The translations under genes were made by a program, and so were the position numbers. Source: Aphelenchoides besseyi (taxonomy: Eukaryota; Nematoda; Chromadorea; Rhabditida; Aphelenchoididae). Taken from it: a DNA stretch of 64,000 bases. The notes beneath the pieces were generated by a model. That model made no database searches and was not told where the DNA came from. It saw only the letters and a list, made by a program, of their open reading frames with translations. Within the stretch, counting starts at the first letter, position 1. Each line of letters starts with the position of its first letter. Below are positions 55,736 through 64,000 of this stretch, one piece after another. The stretch covers positions 17,050,001 through 17,114,000 of the forward strand of contig JAMPIQ010000001.1 in assembly GCA_024699855.1 (NCBI GenBank), in the 5' to 3' direction.

Positions 55736-55969
55736 AATACGTCGAGTCCCCATGTGATCGCTTTTAGCTTCAAGAAGTAGAAGCTTCAAAACGCGTCCAA
55801 ATTCGTTAAGCTTCAAACACAAAGACAACCCGCGAATACTCATTAGTCTTCGGTGTTTATTAGATAGTCTCAACGATAATATAAGGTTTATTCGGTAGAC
55901 AGCAAGACTTAAGAAATTGTAGAACGTTCGAAGACCTTTTCATAAAACGGCAATTGCAGACAAATGTGT

Positions 55970-56070
55970 TTATTGGATTTTATTTTGAAGGTAGATTCCC
56001 GAGACAAGTCGTTTCGATTCATGACTTGTGTTGATGAGAAGAATTGATATAAACATGAACGACTTCTCAG
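55970..56070 (-). pseudogene. fragment of the 58.8-59.9 kb secreted-protein gene
   Basis: About 90 bases resemble 59355-59440 on the same strand: the stretch around TTCCCGAGACAAGTCGTTTC and TTGTTGATGAGAAGAAT, then AACATGAACG. In the parent gene this encodes MFRTILLINKTHAIETTCLG. Here the frame is interrupted, and no flanking exons are recognisable. Confidence 0.6.
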
Positions 56071-56099
56071 TCATATTACACGGCAATTTCTTGTAAGCG

Positions 56100-56335
56100 T
56101 CAACTGAATGGACGTCTATCGTCAAGCAGCGAGCTGACTATTCGTGTTTGATTTTGAGCTCCAAAATAGGCATCTTGGATGAAGTTCAGAAGGCCATAGA
56201 ATCCAAAGAGTTCCATCTCATGTGCGTTAGGGGAAAAGATTTCCGCCCAATTTTCTTCCATTCGAGAAGAGATGTCGCCGAGCAAAGTCATGTGGTCACT
56301 TAATGCCAAACCTTTACGGCACAAACTGAGATCTG
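56100..56335 (-). CDS. possible terminal exon of an unidentified gene
   Basis: After an acceptor-like ctctgcag on the minus strand near 56336, an open frame reads DLSLCRKGLALSDHMTLLGD, then ISSRMEENWAEIFSPNAHEM and FGFYGLLNFIQDAYFGAQNQ, with a stop at 56100. Composition looks coding, but no partner exon upstream is clear, and the upstream sequence is already used by the plus-strand gene's 5' region. No family recognised. Confidence 0.35.
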
Positions 56336-56437
56336 CAGAGTTTTTATGAACGTGACTTCTCGCTATGAGTTTATCGACGGAATTGCTCTCAAGGTTTGTT
56401 GTTGGGATATAATCTCAAATTTTTGTTTAGCGAATCA

Positions 56438-57065
56438 ATGGAAACGGAGAACGAGATCGAAACGTTGGAAGCCGCACAACTCGAAAGCGATTCGGCTTAC
56501 AAGCTGTTTCGAATCAAAGCTTCACGACTGATCCACAAGAGTAGACAAACTGATCAGCAATCTTTACGGTCGATTTGTTTCAGGTAAAAAGTCGAAGCAC
56601 GAGATTGCCGTCGACTTGAAGAAGCTTCTGGAGAATAAGTTCTATGTTGGAGAGAAAGTCAACAAAACTGAATGGTAACTGATCATTTGCCTCTGATTGA
56701 TTTTCGTTTAGTAACGAGGTCTACAAAGTGATTGAGATCGTGAACAAGCTGCCGGGACGAGAGGATATCAAACTCAAATACAAGATCGAATCAGAAACCA
56801 AGATCTGGAAAGCAGTCGAGTTCTCTGCTTTGCGGTAAGTGACCTTGAAATCGTATCTTATCGAATGATTTGCAGACGAACGAAGACGATCGTTGAAGAG
56901 GAGTTGGTGAAGTTGGTTGAGAAGTTGGCCGACAAGTCTGATGATTGTTGGCGTGTTAAGCGGTTGCACCGCGAACACTACGGAATGAGCAAATGTACTG
57001 CACGATTTCGGGAGACGAAAACTTCTATTCACAGAAATTCTGCTGTTTTCTACCAATGCGTGTAA
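56438..57065 (+). CDS. small lysine-rich protein, unknown
   Basis: Four exons from ATG 56438 (METENEIETLEAAQLESDSA), preceded by an acceptor-like tttgtttag. Splicing from CAC AAG A across a 46-base intron gives SKKSKHEIAVDLKKLLENKF, then NEVYKVIEIVNKLPGREDIK and IVEEELVKLVEKLADKSDDC, ending SVFYQCV-like at 57063-57065. It is about 165 residues, rich in Lys and Glu, with heptad-like leucines suggesting helices. All three introns keep phase, which supports a real gene. I recognise no domain and cannot name a function. Confidence 0.6.
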
Positions 57066-57199
57066 GTAGAAACTTTGTTAAAACGATATCATGAATCATT
57101 TTAGCTGTTTGTTAATGTGTATTCTTCCTTTTTTAGGTTTGTTTCAATCGTTTAATTATAAATTAAAGTATATTTAAGTACTGTTCATTTGGGCAGCAA

Positions 57200-57672
57200 T
57201 CTTTTTAAAAAAAGACAACGCCAAACTTGTTGGCGAAGCCATGGATCTGATGGTGAAAATGAACGAGACAACGGCTGAAAGTTTTTGGAAAAACATGGTT
57301 GTGAACGACACCTTGAACATCAATTCTGATCCATCAGCCGTGGAAGTAATGGCTCGGATGTTCCATTTTGACAGCAACAAGTTTAACAAAACGTTGTTGA
57401 GTGAATACGTCGATCGAATGAGCCCCGAACAACAGTCGATCTATTATACTTTCGGTGATTCTCGTATATACGTGAGTATTTTGCTAAGCGAACTAATCAA
57501 ATTTTGGGGTTCCAGATTGAATCGTTGGCCGCAGTGAAGTCCCTAATCGAAAAGGGCTTTGAAGTTTTGATGTTAACGAATCCACTGGACAGACGAGTGA
57601 TTGAACGTCTTGGCACTTTTCAACAAAAACTACTTGTAAATGCGAAAAGACATGTTTTGAAGTATGGACAAT
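57200..57672 (+). pseudogene. HSP90-family middle-domain fragment
   Basis: Two exons. Reading from about 57214 the strand gives KKDNAKLVGEAMDLMVKMNE, then ESFWKNMVVNDTLNI, ARMFHFDSNKFNKTLLSEYV and DRMSPEQQSIYYTFGDSRIY. After an intron it continues IESLAAVKSLIEKGFEVLML and TNPLDRRVIERLGTFQQK, stopping at 57672. This follows the HSP90/GRP94 segment FWK...AKLLRF...L..YV.RM...Q..IYY..G..R...E......L..KG.EVL....P.D......L. The ATPase domain and the C-terminal dimerisation domain are absent. Homology begins before the first ATG (57241), so this is a piece of a larger gene. It is either a truncated pseudogene or an unusual short derivative. Exon phases remain intact. Confidence 0.7.
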
Positions 57673-57674
57673 AA

Positions 57675-57950
57675 AGTCTTTCAACATCACAAGTTGTCCA
57701 AATAGTTTGTTTAGAATTCCAAAAACGCTTAAAAAGAAGTCCAGACATCTGAACTGCAATTGACCATTGACGATGTGCACTGAAATTCTCACTCTTCTTT
57801 GAGTCATGGATGTGGGGTTTGAATTCGGCAATTGATTAACATTCAATTAACACTACAGACTAACCTTATAGTGTGTAGTTGTTTCTGCAATTTACAGTTA
57901 TTGAGATTAACTACCGTTATATTTACATTCAACTTCCGAGAACTCAATAT
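57675..57950. other. 3' flank of the HSP90 fragment
   Basis: Less than 300 bases, AT-rich, nothing recognised. Confidence 0.35.
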
Positions 57951-57954
57951 CTGC

Positions 57955-58415
57955 GTATGTTTTTGATTGCAGTTCTGCTCTCGATCCACTCCAGCTCTCC
58001 GAACTTCCAGAATCACAGTCGTCTGCTCTTCTTGACTAGTGTGCCAAATTGCGAACAATCAACATCAGTTGGAAGAGCTGCACGAACTTTTGCAATTTTG
58101 AGCGATTTTGGACGAATCGTTTGACTTCGAAGAGCTCTCATTTTTCTCGCAGTTATCCGATAGCTACCAGTTTAAACACAATGAATAGCCAGTTTATTGG
58201 GCTTTCTATTGATATAATATGAGCAATGGTTGTTGCCAGAATCCCCGAACTACATCGATTTGCGCGATGGACGTGCTATACAAGAGAATGGCGGTGTTGT
58301 GTATTTTAGCTCGTTGGCTGGTCGGATTCTGCTGATATTCACGGGAATTTGAGTTTATGAGTACCGATTATTGTTGTGATAATTACAAGCTTCTACAGTC
58401 AATGGTTCTCAAGTT
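57955..58415 (+). repeat. dispersed repeat copy B, gene-derived
   Basis: Inverted match of 16205-16680. On this strand it encodes ESPNYIDLRDGRAIQENGGV then VYFSSLAGRILLIFTG. Shortly after, at about 58389-58490, an open frame reads ASTVNGSQVVVNGSWTFSDV up to a stop. Copy B may therefore be the more complete source and copy A the derivative. I could not define a clean intron between the two blocks. Confidence 0.65.
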
Positions 58416-58494
58416 GTGGTCAATGGAAGTTGGACTTTTTCGGACGTTGATGTCTTGGACCATTTCACCGAAATTTTCGCGATTAATTAGATGA

Positions 58495-58795
58495 TACTGA
58501 GATGCCACAAACACGTACAAGTCATCAAGTAATCGTGTGTAGACTTTCATGAATTGTAAACTCCAGACGGACATTTGAATTCGTTGAGTACGTGAACAGT
58601 GCATTCTCTAGTTACTTCAGCGTCTGATGGATAGACAGAAAATGACGTGAAACTTTATTTGTTAGAGTTTGTTGAGTCAATCACTACAACTTCTAACACT
58701 GTTATTCTTTCAATCATCGATGCAAACAACGAAGCACAAGTCACATGATTGAAGATATCTTTTGGTTAACAGGTTGCCGGTGGCTACAAGAATTA
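58495..58795. other. intergenic, nothing recognised
   Basis: AT-rich 3' flank of the secreted-protein gene. No feature supported. Confidence 0.35.
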
Positions 58796-58800
58796 AGAGA

Positions 58801-59888
58801 TTAAAAGCGTTTGAAAAAGTTGTCGTTTTCATGAAACAGCGGGACTTTCAACTTTGGTTTGTAATCGGCGCTTTCCAGCGTTGAATCAGTGAATGTCTTC
58901 AAGTTTCTTGGGATGTAGAAGTGCATGCTGAAAGCGACGAATTGATCAGAATTGAAATGGAACTTACTTCTTCTTGTGATAGTAAATGAAGACGTTTGGT
59001 TGAGTACTGAAAAAACGTTTAGTTCGTAAAAAATTTCTTTAATCTACTCGGGATTCCCAAGTGATGGAACTGGTTTTTTGTAGTAGACGGTCAAACCGTA
59101 ACGACTGTACATAATCGGCCATGGCAAGGTAATCAAGGCTCCAGTGAAATCACCATGTGTATTGCTAATGAACGCGCAATAGTTGTCGTCTTTCTAAATA
59201 TCAATTGGACGAAGAGAAGAAGATTAGAACGAACATTAAAACATTGACGTTCAATCTTCTGCATTTGAGCGGGACTCACGTCTGCGTAGGACATAAGCTC
59301 ACGCATCGGTTTGACATTGCAAACGGACGTGTTAACCGGATTCCATTCTGCCGGTTGATTCCCGAGACACGTCGTTTCGATTGCATGAGTTTTGTTGATG
59401 AGAAGAATCGTTCGAAACATGAACGCCTTCTCCGGCACATCACCCGGATAGTTGTCTTGTCGTCGTATGTTAAATCCGTAAACATCGACATCCGAAGAAT
59501 TACAACCGTAGATGTCCAAGTGTAATCCTCCAGGCTTATAGGATATAATGTATTTTTGATTGTAGATTGGAATGATCGGAAAATCGTCGAACCATAGGTT
59601 CCAATTTTGTGCATAACTCGGTTTCTTTTGGTAGTTGCCTAAACAGTCGATTGTAAAGATAAGTAAGTTCTGGATGATTACTGCAAACCAGGTACCGAGC
59701 TTGTTTACCAGCGTCCACATTGTTCCAGATCTCACGGAACTCGTCGAAATCACCGGGCATAATCTCATTGTAAGTGATATCTGAATTCAACCAATCAATC
59801 TCTCATCGTGTCGTTGCAACCCACTTGGATAGCCAATTGGAATATCAGCCACTGTCAAGCCCAACATCAAGGAGTAGAGGAGTATCAT
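58801..59888 (-). CDS. secreted protein of unknown family
   Basis: Six exons on the minus strand. ATG 59888 opens a signal peptide (MILLYSLMLGLTVADIPIGY). The second exon reads ITYNEIMPGDFDEFREIWNN. The main exon reads SYAQNWNLWFDDFPIIPIYN, SYKPGGLHLDIYGCNSSDVD, AFMFRTILLINKTHAIETTC and VNTSVCNVKPMRELMSYADV. A later exon is ISNTHGDFTGALITLPWPIM. The last gives MHFYIPRNLKTFTDSTLESA and a stop at 58801-58803. Cysteines and N-glycosylation sites (NSS, NKT, NTS) suit an extracellular protein. The junction between exons 2 and 3 is one base off phase as I read it. No family recognised. A decayed fragment of the same sequence lies at 55.97-56.07 kb. Confidence 0.65.
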
Positions 59889-59894
59889 ATTGAA

Positions 59895-60420
59895 CTGATA
59901 AGATCGAAAACTTTCGTAGTCCTTTTTATTTCGTTGATTAGATTTCACATGTTTATTCGCAATCTTCGTTGAATCTTGTGTCTATTGAATTTCCCAGAGA
60001 ATTAAAATTCCTTTCCGCTGTTTCGATTAGAGAACTACCTTGGTTCAGGCGATCATTTCATGAATTTATTCACAGCTTAATAGAAAAGAAACCGGAGATA
60101 AGTGGATGATTAGACCCGTTTTGACGAAACATCGATCAGTGAAGTGTAGGGCGAGATGTCGGTACGTGGAACAGCACCATTTGGTTTGTTTATTTCGCTG
60201 AACAACGAATTGGAACGATCGATTCTGAAACGATGTTTTCATTTAAATTTTCGACTTTTGTTTTCACAGTTCCGGTTCATCGGATCGGTGAGTTTGACTC
60301 GAAATCGAAGTTTGATGTTTGGATTCCAGAACTATTTCGCAATTTCAACCTCACGTTTCGGTTTGAAGCAAAAACGAAAGTTTTTCTTTGAATGAACTGA
60401 ACCGTGCAAATCTATACGAA
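59895..60420. other. intergenic, nothing recognised
   Basis: Lies between the secreted-protein gene and the GPCR 3' end. A 79-codon plus-strand frame at 60156-60395 has no motif. Further 3' exons of the GPCR could be here. Confidence 0.35.
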
Positions 60421-60424
60421 AAAC

Positions 60425-61888
60425 TCACTTGTCCGCACCAGTTAGCAGACCGTCGCGAAGCACGGCGCCACCCAATTGATTCATCGTACAAACGCTCACG
60501 GAGTCGTCGGCTCCGGGATGAACACCGCCGAAAGGTGCGAGTGTGTTTGTTAGATTGGTTCCCATCGCTGCGTTTATTCCACAATCATATCGGGCTTGAA
60601 GTTGAGTGTTTAGAAGACCGTAGAGGACCCAGTTGCTGGCCGAACCGAAATAGGGCAACAAATGGAAACAGTAAATGATGAACACAAGCAAATGACTGGT
60701 CTTTTCGTCATTAGTTTCCGAAGGGCGAAGAGAGACGTATATTGCGTAGAGCACTGAGCACCAATATGGCGTCCAACAGACGAAATACAAAACCGCAATC
60801 ATAATCGTATAAGTTGCTATACGACGTAATGGAATACCAGATCGTCGAATGACCTAAAGAAGATTGTCGAATGTTTTTCCAAAAAAAATCAAACCTTTGT
60901 GTGTCGATAGAGCCGACTGATTAGTCGACTGTTAAAGAGAATAATCAAAACTAAGGGTACGAGATAACCGAGAACAAATGTCGACGATGTGAACCAGTAA
61001 AATACTGTCGGTGGCATCATATCTGAAACAAAACAGAAGGAAATGATTTGAAACTTGATGCAACTACCTGTGCATTTATACACTCGCACTCGTGTTAAAT
61101 TTGACGCTCCTGTTACCGGGTCAATGTGTCGTTGTTGATGTAAAAGAACTTCGGTCGATGATGCGTACGTGAGCATTGGCAAGAGGAGAATAAACGCTAC
61201 AGCCCATAATGCTAAAGTAAACTATCGGTTAGTCAAAATGACGAGTCAACTCACTGATAATAGTTGATATGACAAACTTTTTGGATCGATAGTAATGTTT
61301 GTGGGGAAAACAAACCGCGACGAAACGATCGAAACTCATTGCCGTGATTAGAAACGTGGAAACAATTCGACCGACAGATCCACAAACGTGATGCAATTTA
61401 CATACCAGTGTTCCGAACATCCAAAAACCTATGATACTGTCCTACAATCAGACGAATACGTTGGTTTTCATTGCAATCTCCGACCTACCAAAATGGCTGG
61501 TGGCAAGCTTAAGCTCATCAAGAAGTCAACTACGCAAAGAGCACAAATGTAGTAAATGGCATTGTCTTTGGATTGACGTCTTCTTGCACCCGAGCTTTTA
61601 CGTTCCGACATTATTCCGTGTATGACCGTTAAAATCGACGAATTACCGCAGATTCCCACGACAAAACAAAGAACCTTAAGGAGACGTGATTACCATAAAC
61701 GGTCACTTACGAAGATAACTACGACCAATAGAACTCCTGGTTGAAGTTCCTAAGCAACAAGTTGAACTGATCAAAAAATCAAAACAAACCTGAATCGGTG
61801 GATAGACATTGTGAACGTACACTTTCTCTTCGCCGACTTGACAAAGAAGGGTACTTCGATCGGTTCGTGTACATTCGTCCAAATTCAT
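60425..61888 (-). CDS. class A peptide GPCR (somatostatin/allatostatin-C-like)
   Basis: Seven or so exons from ATG 61888 (MNLDECTRTDRSTLLCQVGE). Helix I is VLCFVVGICGNSSILTVIHG (GN motif). Helix II is ICALCVVDFLMSLSLPPAIL (Asp in VD). Helix III has CKLHHVCGSVGRIVSTFLIT, then MSFDRFVAVCFPHKHYYRS with DRF in place of DRY. Helices IV to VII are LWAVAFILLLPMLTYASS, WFTSSTFVLGYLVPLVLIIL, VLYFVCWTPYWCSVLYAIYV (CWxP) and HLLPYFGSASNWVLYGLLNT, where NWxxY replaces NPxxY. The tail contains VHPGADDSVSVCTMNQLGG. The pattern suits neuropeptide receptors of the somatostatin/opioid/allatostatin-C kind; the ligand is not readable. The stop at 60425-60427 is tentative, because a gtgag donor overlaps it and further tail exons are possible. 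Confidence 0.82.
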
Positions 61889-61894
61889 CTTTCA

Positions 61895-64000
61895 ATTCAA
61901 ATGTCAACGTCGAATATCCAACAGTTCTACGCCCAATAGAAAGAGAGGTGGTCACCCGTTGTATGGCATTTGTGATCCAAGAAATAGCAGTGCAATACGA
62001 TTAAGAACCGACTTTTCAGTGCGCTCAATGAACTCGCTGGTTTTGTTGAGACGAAAAGTTGAATCTGGAAATTCTGTGTTAGCAAACGGAAGTAGACAAC
62101 AAGAAACGTTCGTTGAAGTCACACGTGTATTAATTTAACCAGACGGATTAGTCCTCTTGATGAACTGGGAAGGCAAAACGATGGAGGAAAATTGTGATGG
62201 GAGATTAACCTTCGGGTATTCCTTCCTATTAGAAACATGGAAATGCGATGTACGTAGTTGAGTGACGCAACTTTTTGAAGGAAAACTTTGCGCAAAAACA
62301 AAAGTTATTTCGAAGTCAACGCACGTATTCAAACTCTGAAACATCGAAACCGCGTGCTAACATCATGACGCGTACAAATTCTCGACCGAGACTTACAAAT
62401 CAGCAATTGGAAGACGTCAATTCGAAAACCTCCTACAAACTCTTTTTGGGTCTTCGTAGCCAATTTGCGAGTTTTTGTTTTCGTGGCTAAAATGAGAGTC
62501 AGACGATTCGTGGGATAGAAACTGAATCAAAAAAGGACGGAAGACGTTCAATGTGGAACTCCAGAAGCACTGAGTCAGAACTGCAATGCGAAAATGAACT
62601 CTACGGTAGACGTTCTAATTAGTGGACGAAACATGGAGGAGTTGAAGGTCGAAGATTGTTCGATTTGGTCGAAAGCTCACGATTAGAGACGACAGTCGTG
62701 CGGTGAAGGTGCGCTGAAATGGCCACAAAACAAAGTTGTTTCAATCGAGAAAGGTCGCTACGAAAACGGCGCCGACAATGAGCTGGAGCAGTTGGTTGTG
62801 ACGTCGAAATTGTGTTCGGCAATCGCGGACAAAAAGAATCGGCAGTGAAATTAATCAAACAGCGAAAACAAACTCAATCCACTGGGTTTACAATCTTCAT
62901 TGGCTTGTTATTTTGCGAAACGAGAATCGTGAACTCCCGTGACTTTTTGCCATTGTTCTTTGGGTCAGTTCGTTAATATACGGAAGACAGGTTTGACAAA
63001 CCGAAATCGGAAGTTTGTGGAGCGGAAAAAGAGAAGTGAATGTATAAAAGAGAACATTTCTATTTTCGCTTCATCGTCATTTTACATCACAACGGACGCC
63101 AAAAAGGTCAGGAATCGTTTCGTCGGTTGCATACCGTAGGATGGTGATGAGTTAAATCACAAAAAGTTAAGATGCGAAGAGCTTAGTGTCAGACAGATCG
63201 GTTCATGTTTTGAATGGAAAAGATCGATTGGAACGTCTGGAGAATGGATTACAGCAACGTTGTCATCGGAATTGCTGGCTGACCGTTGGCCTTTTCGTCC
63301 GAAACACGAGTTTTTGCAACCATCGACTTCGAAGCACAAACTTTTTTCACGGTATTCTGGACAAACTCGGCAGGTGGTCGTTTAGAGAGGAGGAAAGAAC
63401 GTTGAGTTTGCGCTTACGCGACCTATAAACTTCCGGCAACGTTCGAAGAGCACGGAAATTGGTGGAGGCCAATGCGAAGTTTTTGTTTTCTCTTCGCTCG
63501 TTGGAACTCGACGGCTGAATCGAAAAGATTCACTCACGCATTGTCAATGATGACCGAAAGGCGTCAATGAATGCAACCAACCCACTCGCTCGAACGCACG
63601 GTAATGATAAGCGGAAGTAGATTCTAGTGTGAGAAGCGCTGGAACAGCTTGACTGTAAGACAACGAACAGTTAAAGCGTCGAGAAACGTTCGTCTAATCT
63701 ATTGACTTAATCCGTGAATTTAAAGAAATTATCCGCTTTAACTTTTCTTTGTCCGCTTCCGAACGTTCACGATCTTTCTCTACGGTAGACATTACCAAAC
63801 CTATTCTCTTTGTTGGAGCTTATTTGAAGCTGCTGAAGGTCGTGATCATTGGAAGACAAAGCCAAGGATGCTGTGAAATCAAACAAAAAAGCAAAAATGC
63901 AACAACAAACTACCCAACACCGTGAAATGCCTTCAGGGCACGTCGAACACGCAAACTCAAACATCTTCCGGTGATGCTCATTGGGAATCCGTCCGTCAAC
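61895..64000. other. terminal 2.1 kb, nothing recognised
   Basis: Includes the GPCR 5' flank. Frames on both strands reach at most 80 codons and lack motifs or splice context. No RNA gene or repeat seen. It may be intergenic or an intron of a gene beyond the window. Confidence 0.4.

Noticed and set aside
1..64000. tRNA, rRNA or CRISPR arrays
   Set aside because: I looked for T-loop (GGTTCGAxxCC) strings, rRNA-like conserved segments and regularly spaced repeats and found none that convince. A covariance-model scan would be decisive.

Overview
The window is a compact animal genome segment, most likely from a nematode. Genes lie on both strands. Introns are mostly 30-50 bp with GT..AG ends, and intergenic gaps are short. 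The gene set points the same way: a ZEB-family zinc-finger factor like nematode ZAG-1, a stomatin-SCP2 protein like UNC-24, a PDZ protein of the nematode MPZ type, and an acyltransferase-3/SGNH protein of the nematode OAC type. The species cannot be fixed from this sequence, and assignments rest on reading translated motifs by eye.

Layout. 0.3-1.2 kb: a small surface-protein gene (-) with frame breaks. 1.6-2.6 kb: the decayed DNA polymerase B gene of a Maverick/Polinton element (-). 2.9-6.1 kb: a secreted-protein exon, a PDZ gene (+) and a degenerate gene (+). 6.6-8.1 kb: a protein with two SGNH-like units (+). 8.5-10.2 kb: Notchless (+). 10.4-13.0 kb: an OAC-type acyltransferase (-). 13.8-15.3 kb: a Merlin-type DNA transposon with an exact 8-bp target duplication, inside the remains of another gene. 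17.1-19.7 kb: phosphomannomutase (-) and the UNC-24-like gene (-).

20.1-31.6 kb holds the most striking structure. Two exportin-4 genes face away from the centre as an inverted pair. The loop between them carries ATP synthase gamma (-) and a cysteine-string-protein J gene (+). Two internal tracts, introns included, are nearly identical between the copies, while the 5' ends, one middle exon and the 3' ends have diverged. This is the pattern expected of gene conversion between inverted paralogues.

32.7-37.4 kb: an Nup62-like FG nucleoporin (-) and an MFS transporter (-). 37.5-44.2 kb is gene-poor apart from one small membrane protein (-), and leads into the ZAG-1/ZEB gene (+, 44.2-47.3 kb). 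48-52 kb: an F-box-like gene (-), an RD3-family gene (+) and a small membrane protein (+). 52.6-55.6 kb: two minus-strand genes sharing a duplicated upstream block with octamer (ATGCAAAT) sites. 56.4-57.7 kb: a lysine-rich protein and an isolated HSP90-family fragment. 58.8-61.9 kb: a secreted protein (-) and a peptide-type GPCR (-). The last 2 kb show nothing coding that I can support.

No operon-like functional linkage is evident. The genes serve unrelated housekeeping, neuronal and surface roles. Single-base frame breaks recur in otherwise good coding sequence, so some apparent pseudogenes may be consensus errors. I saw no rRNA, tRNA or CRISPR array.
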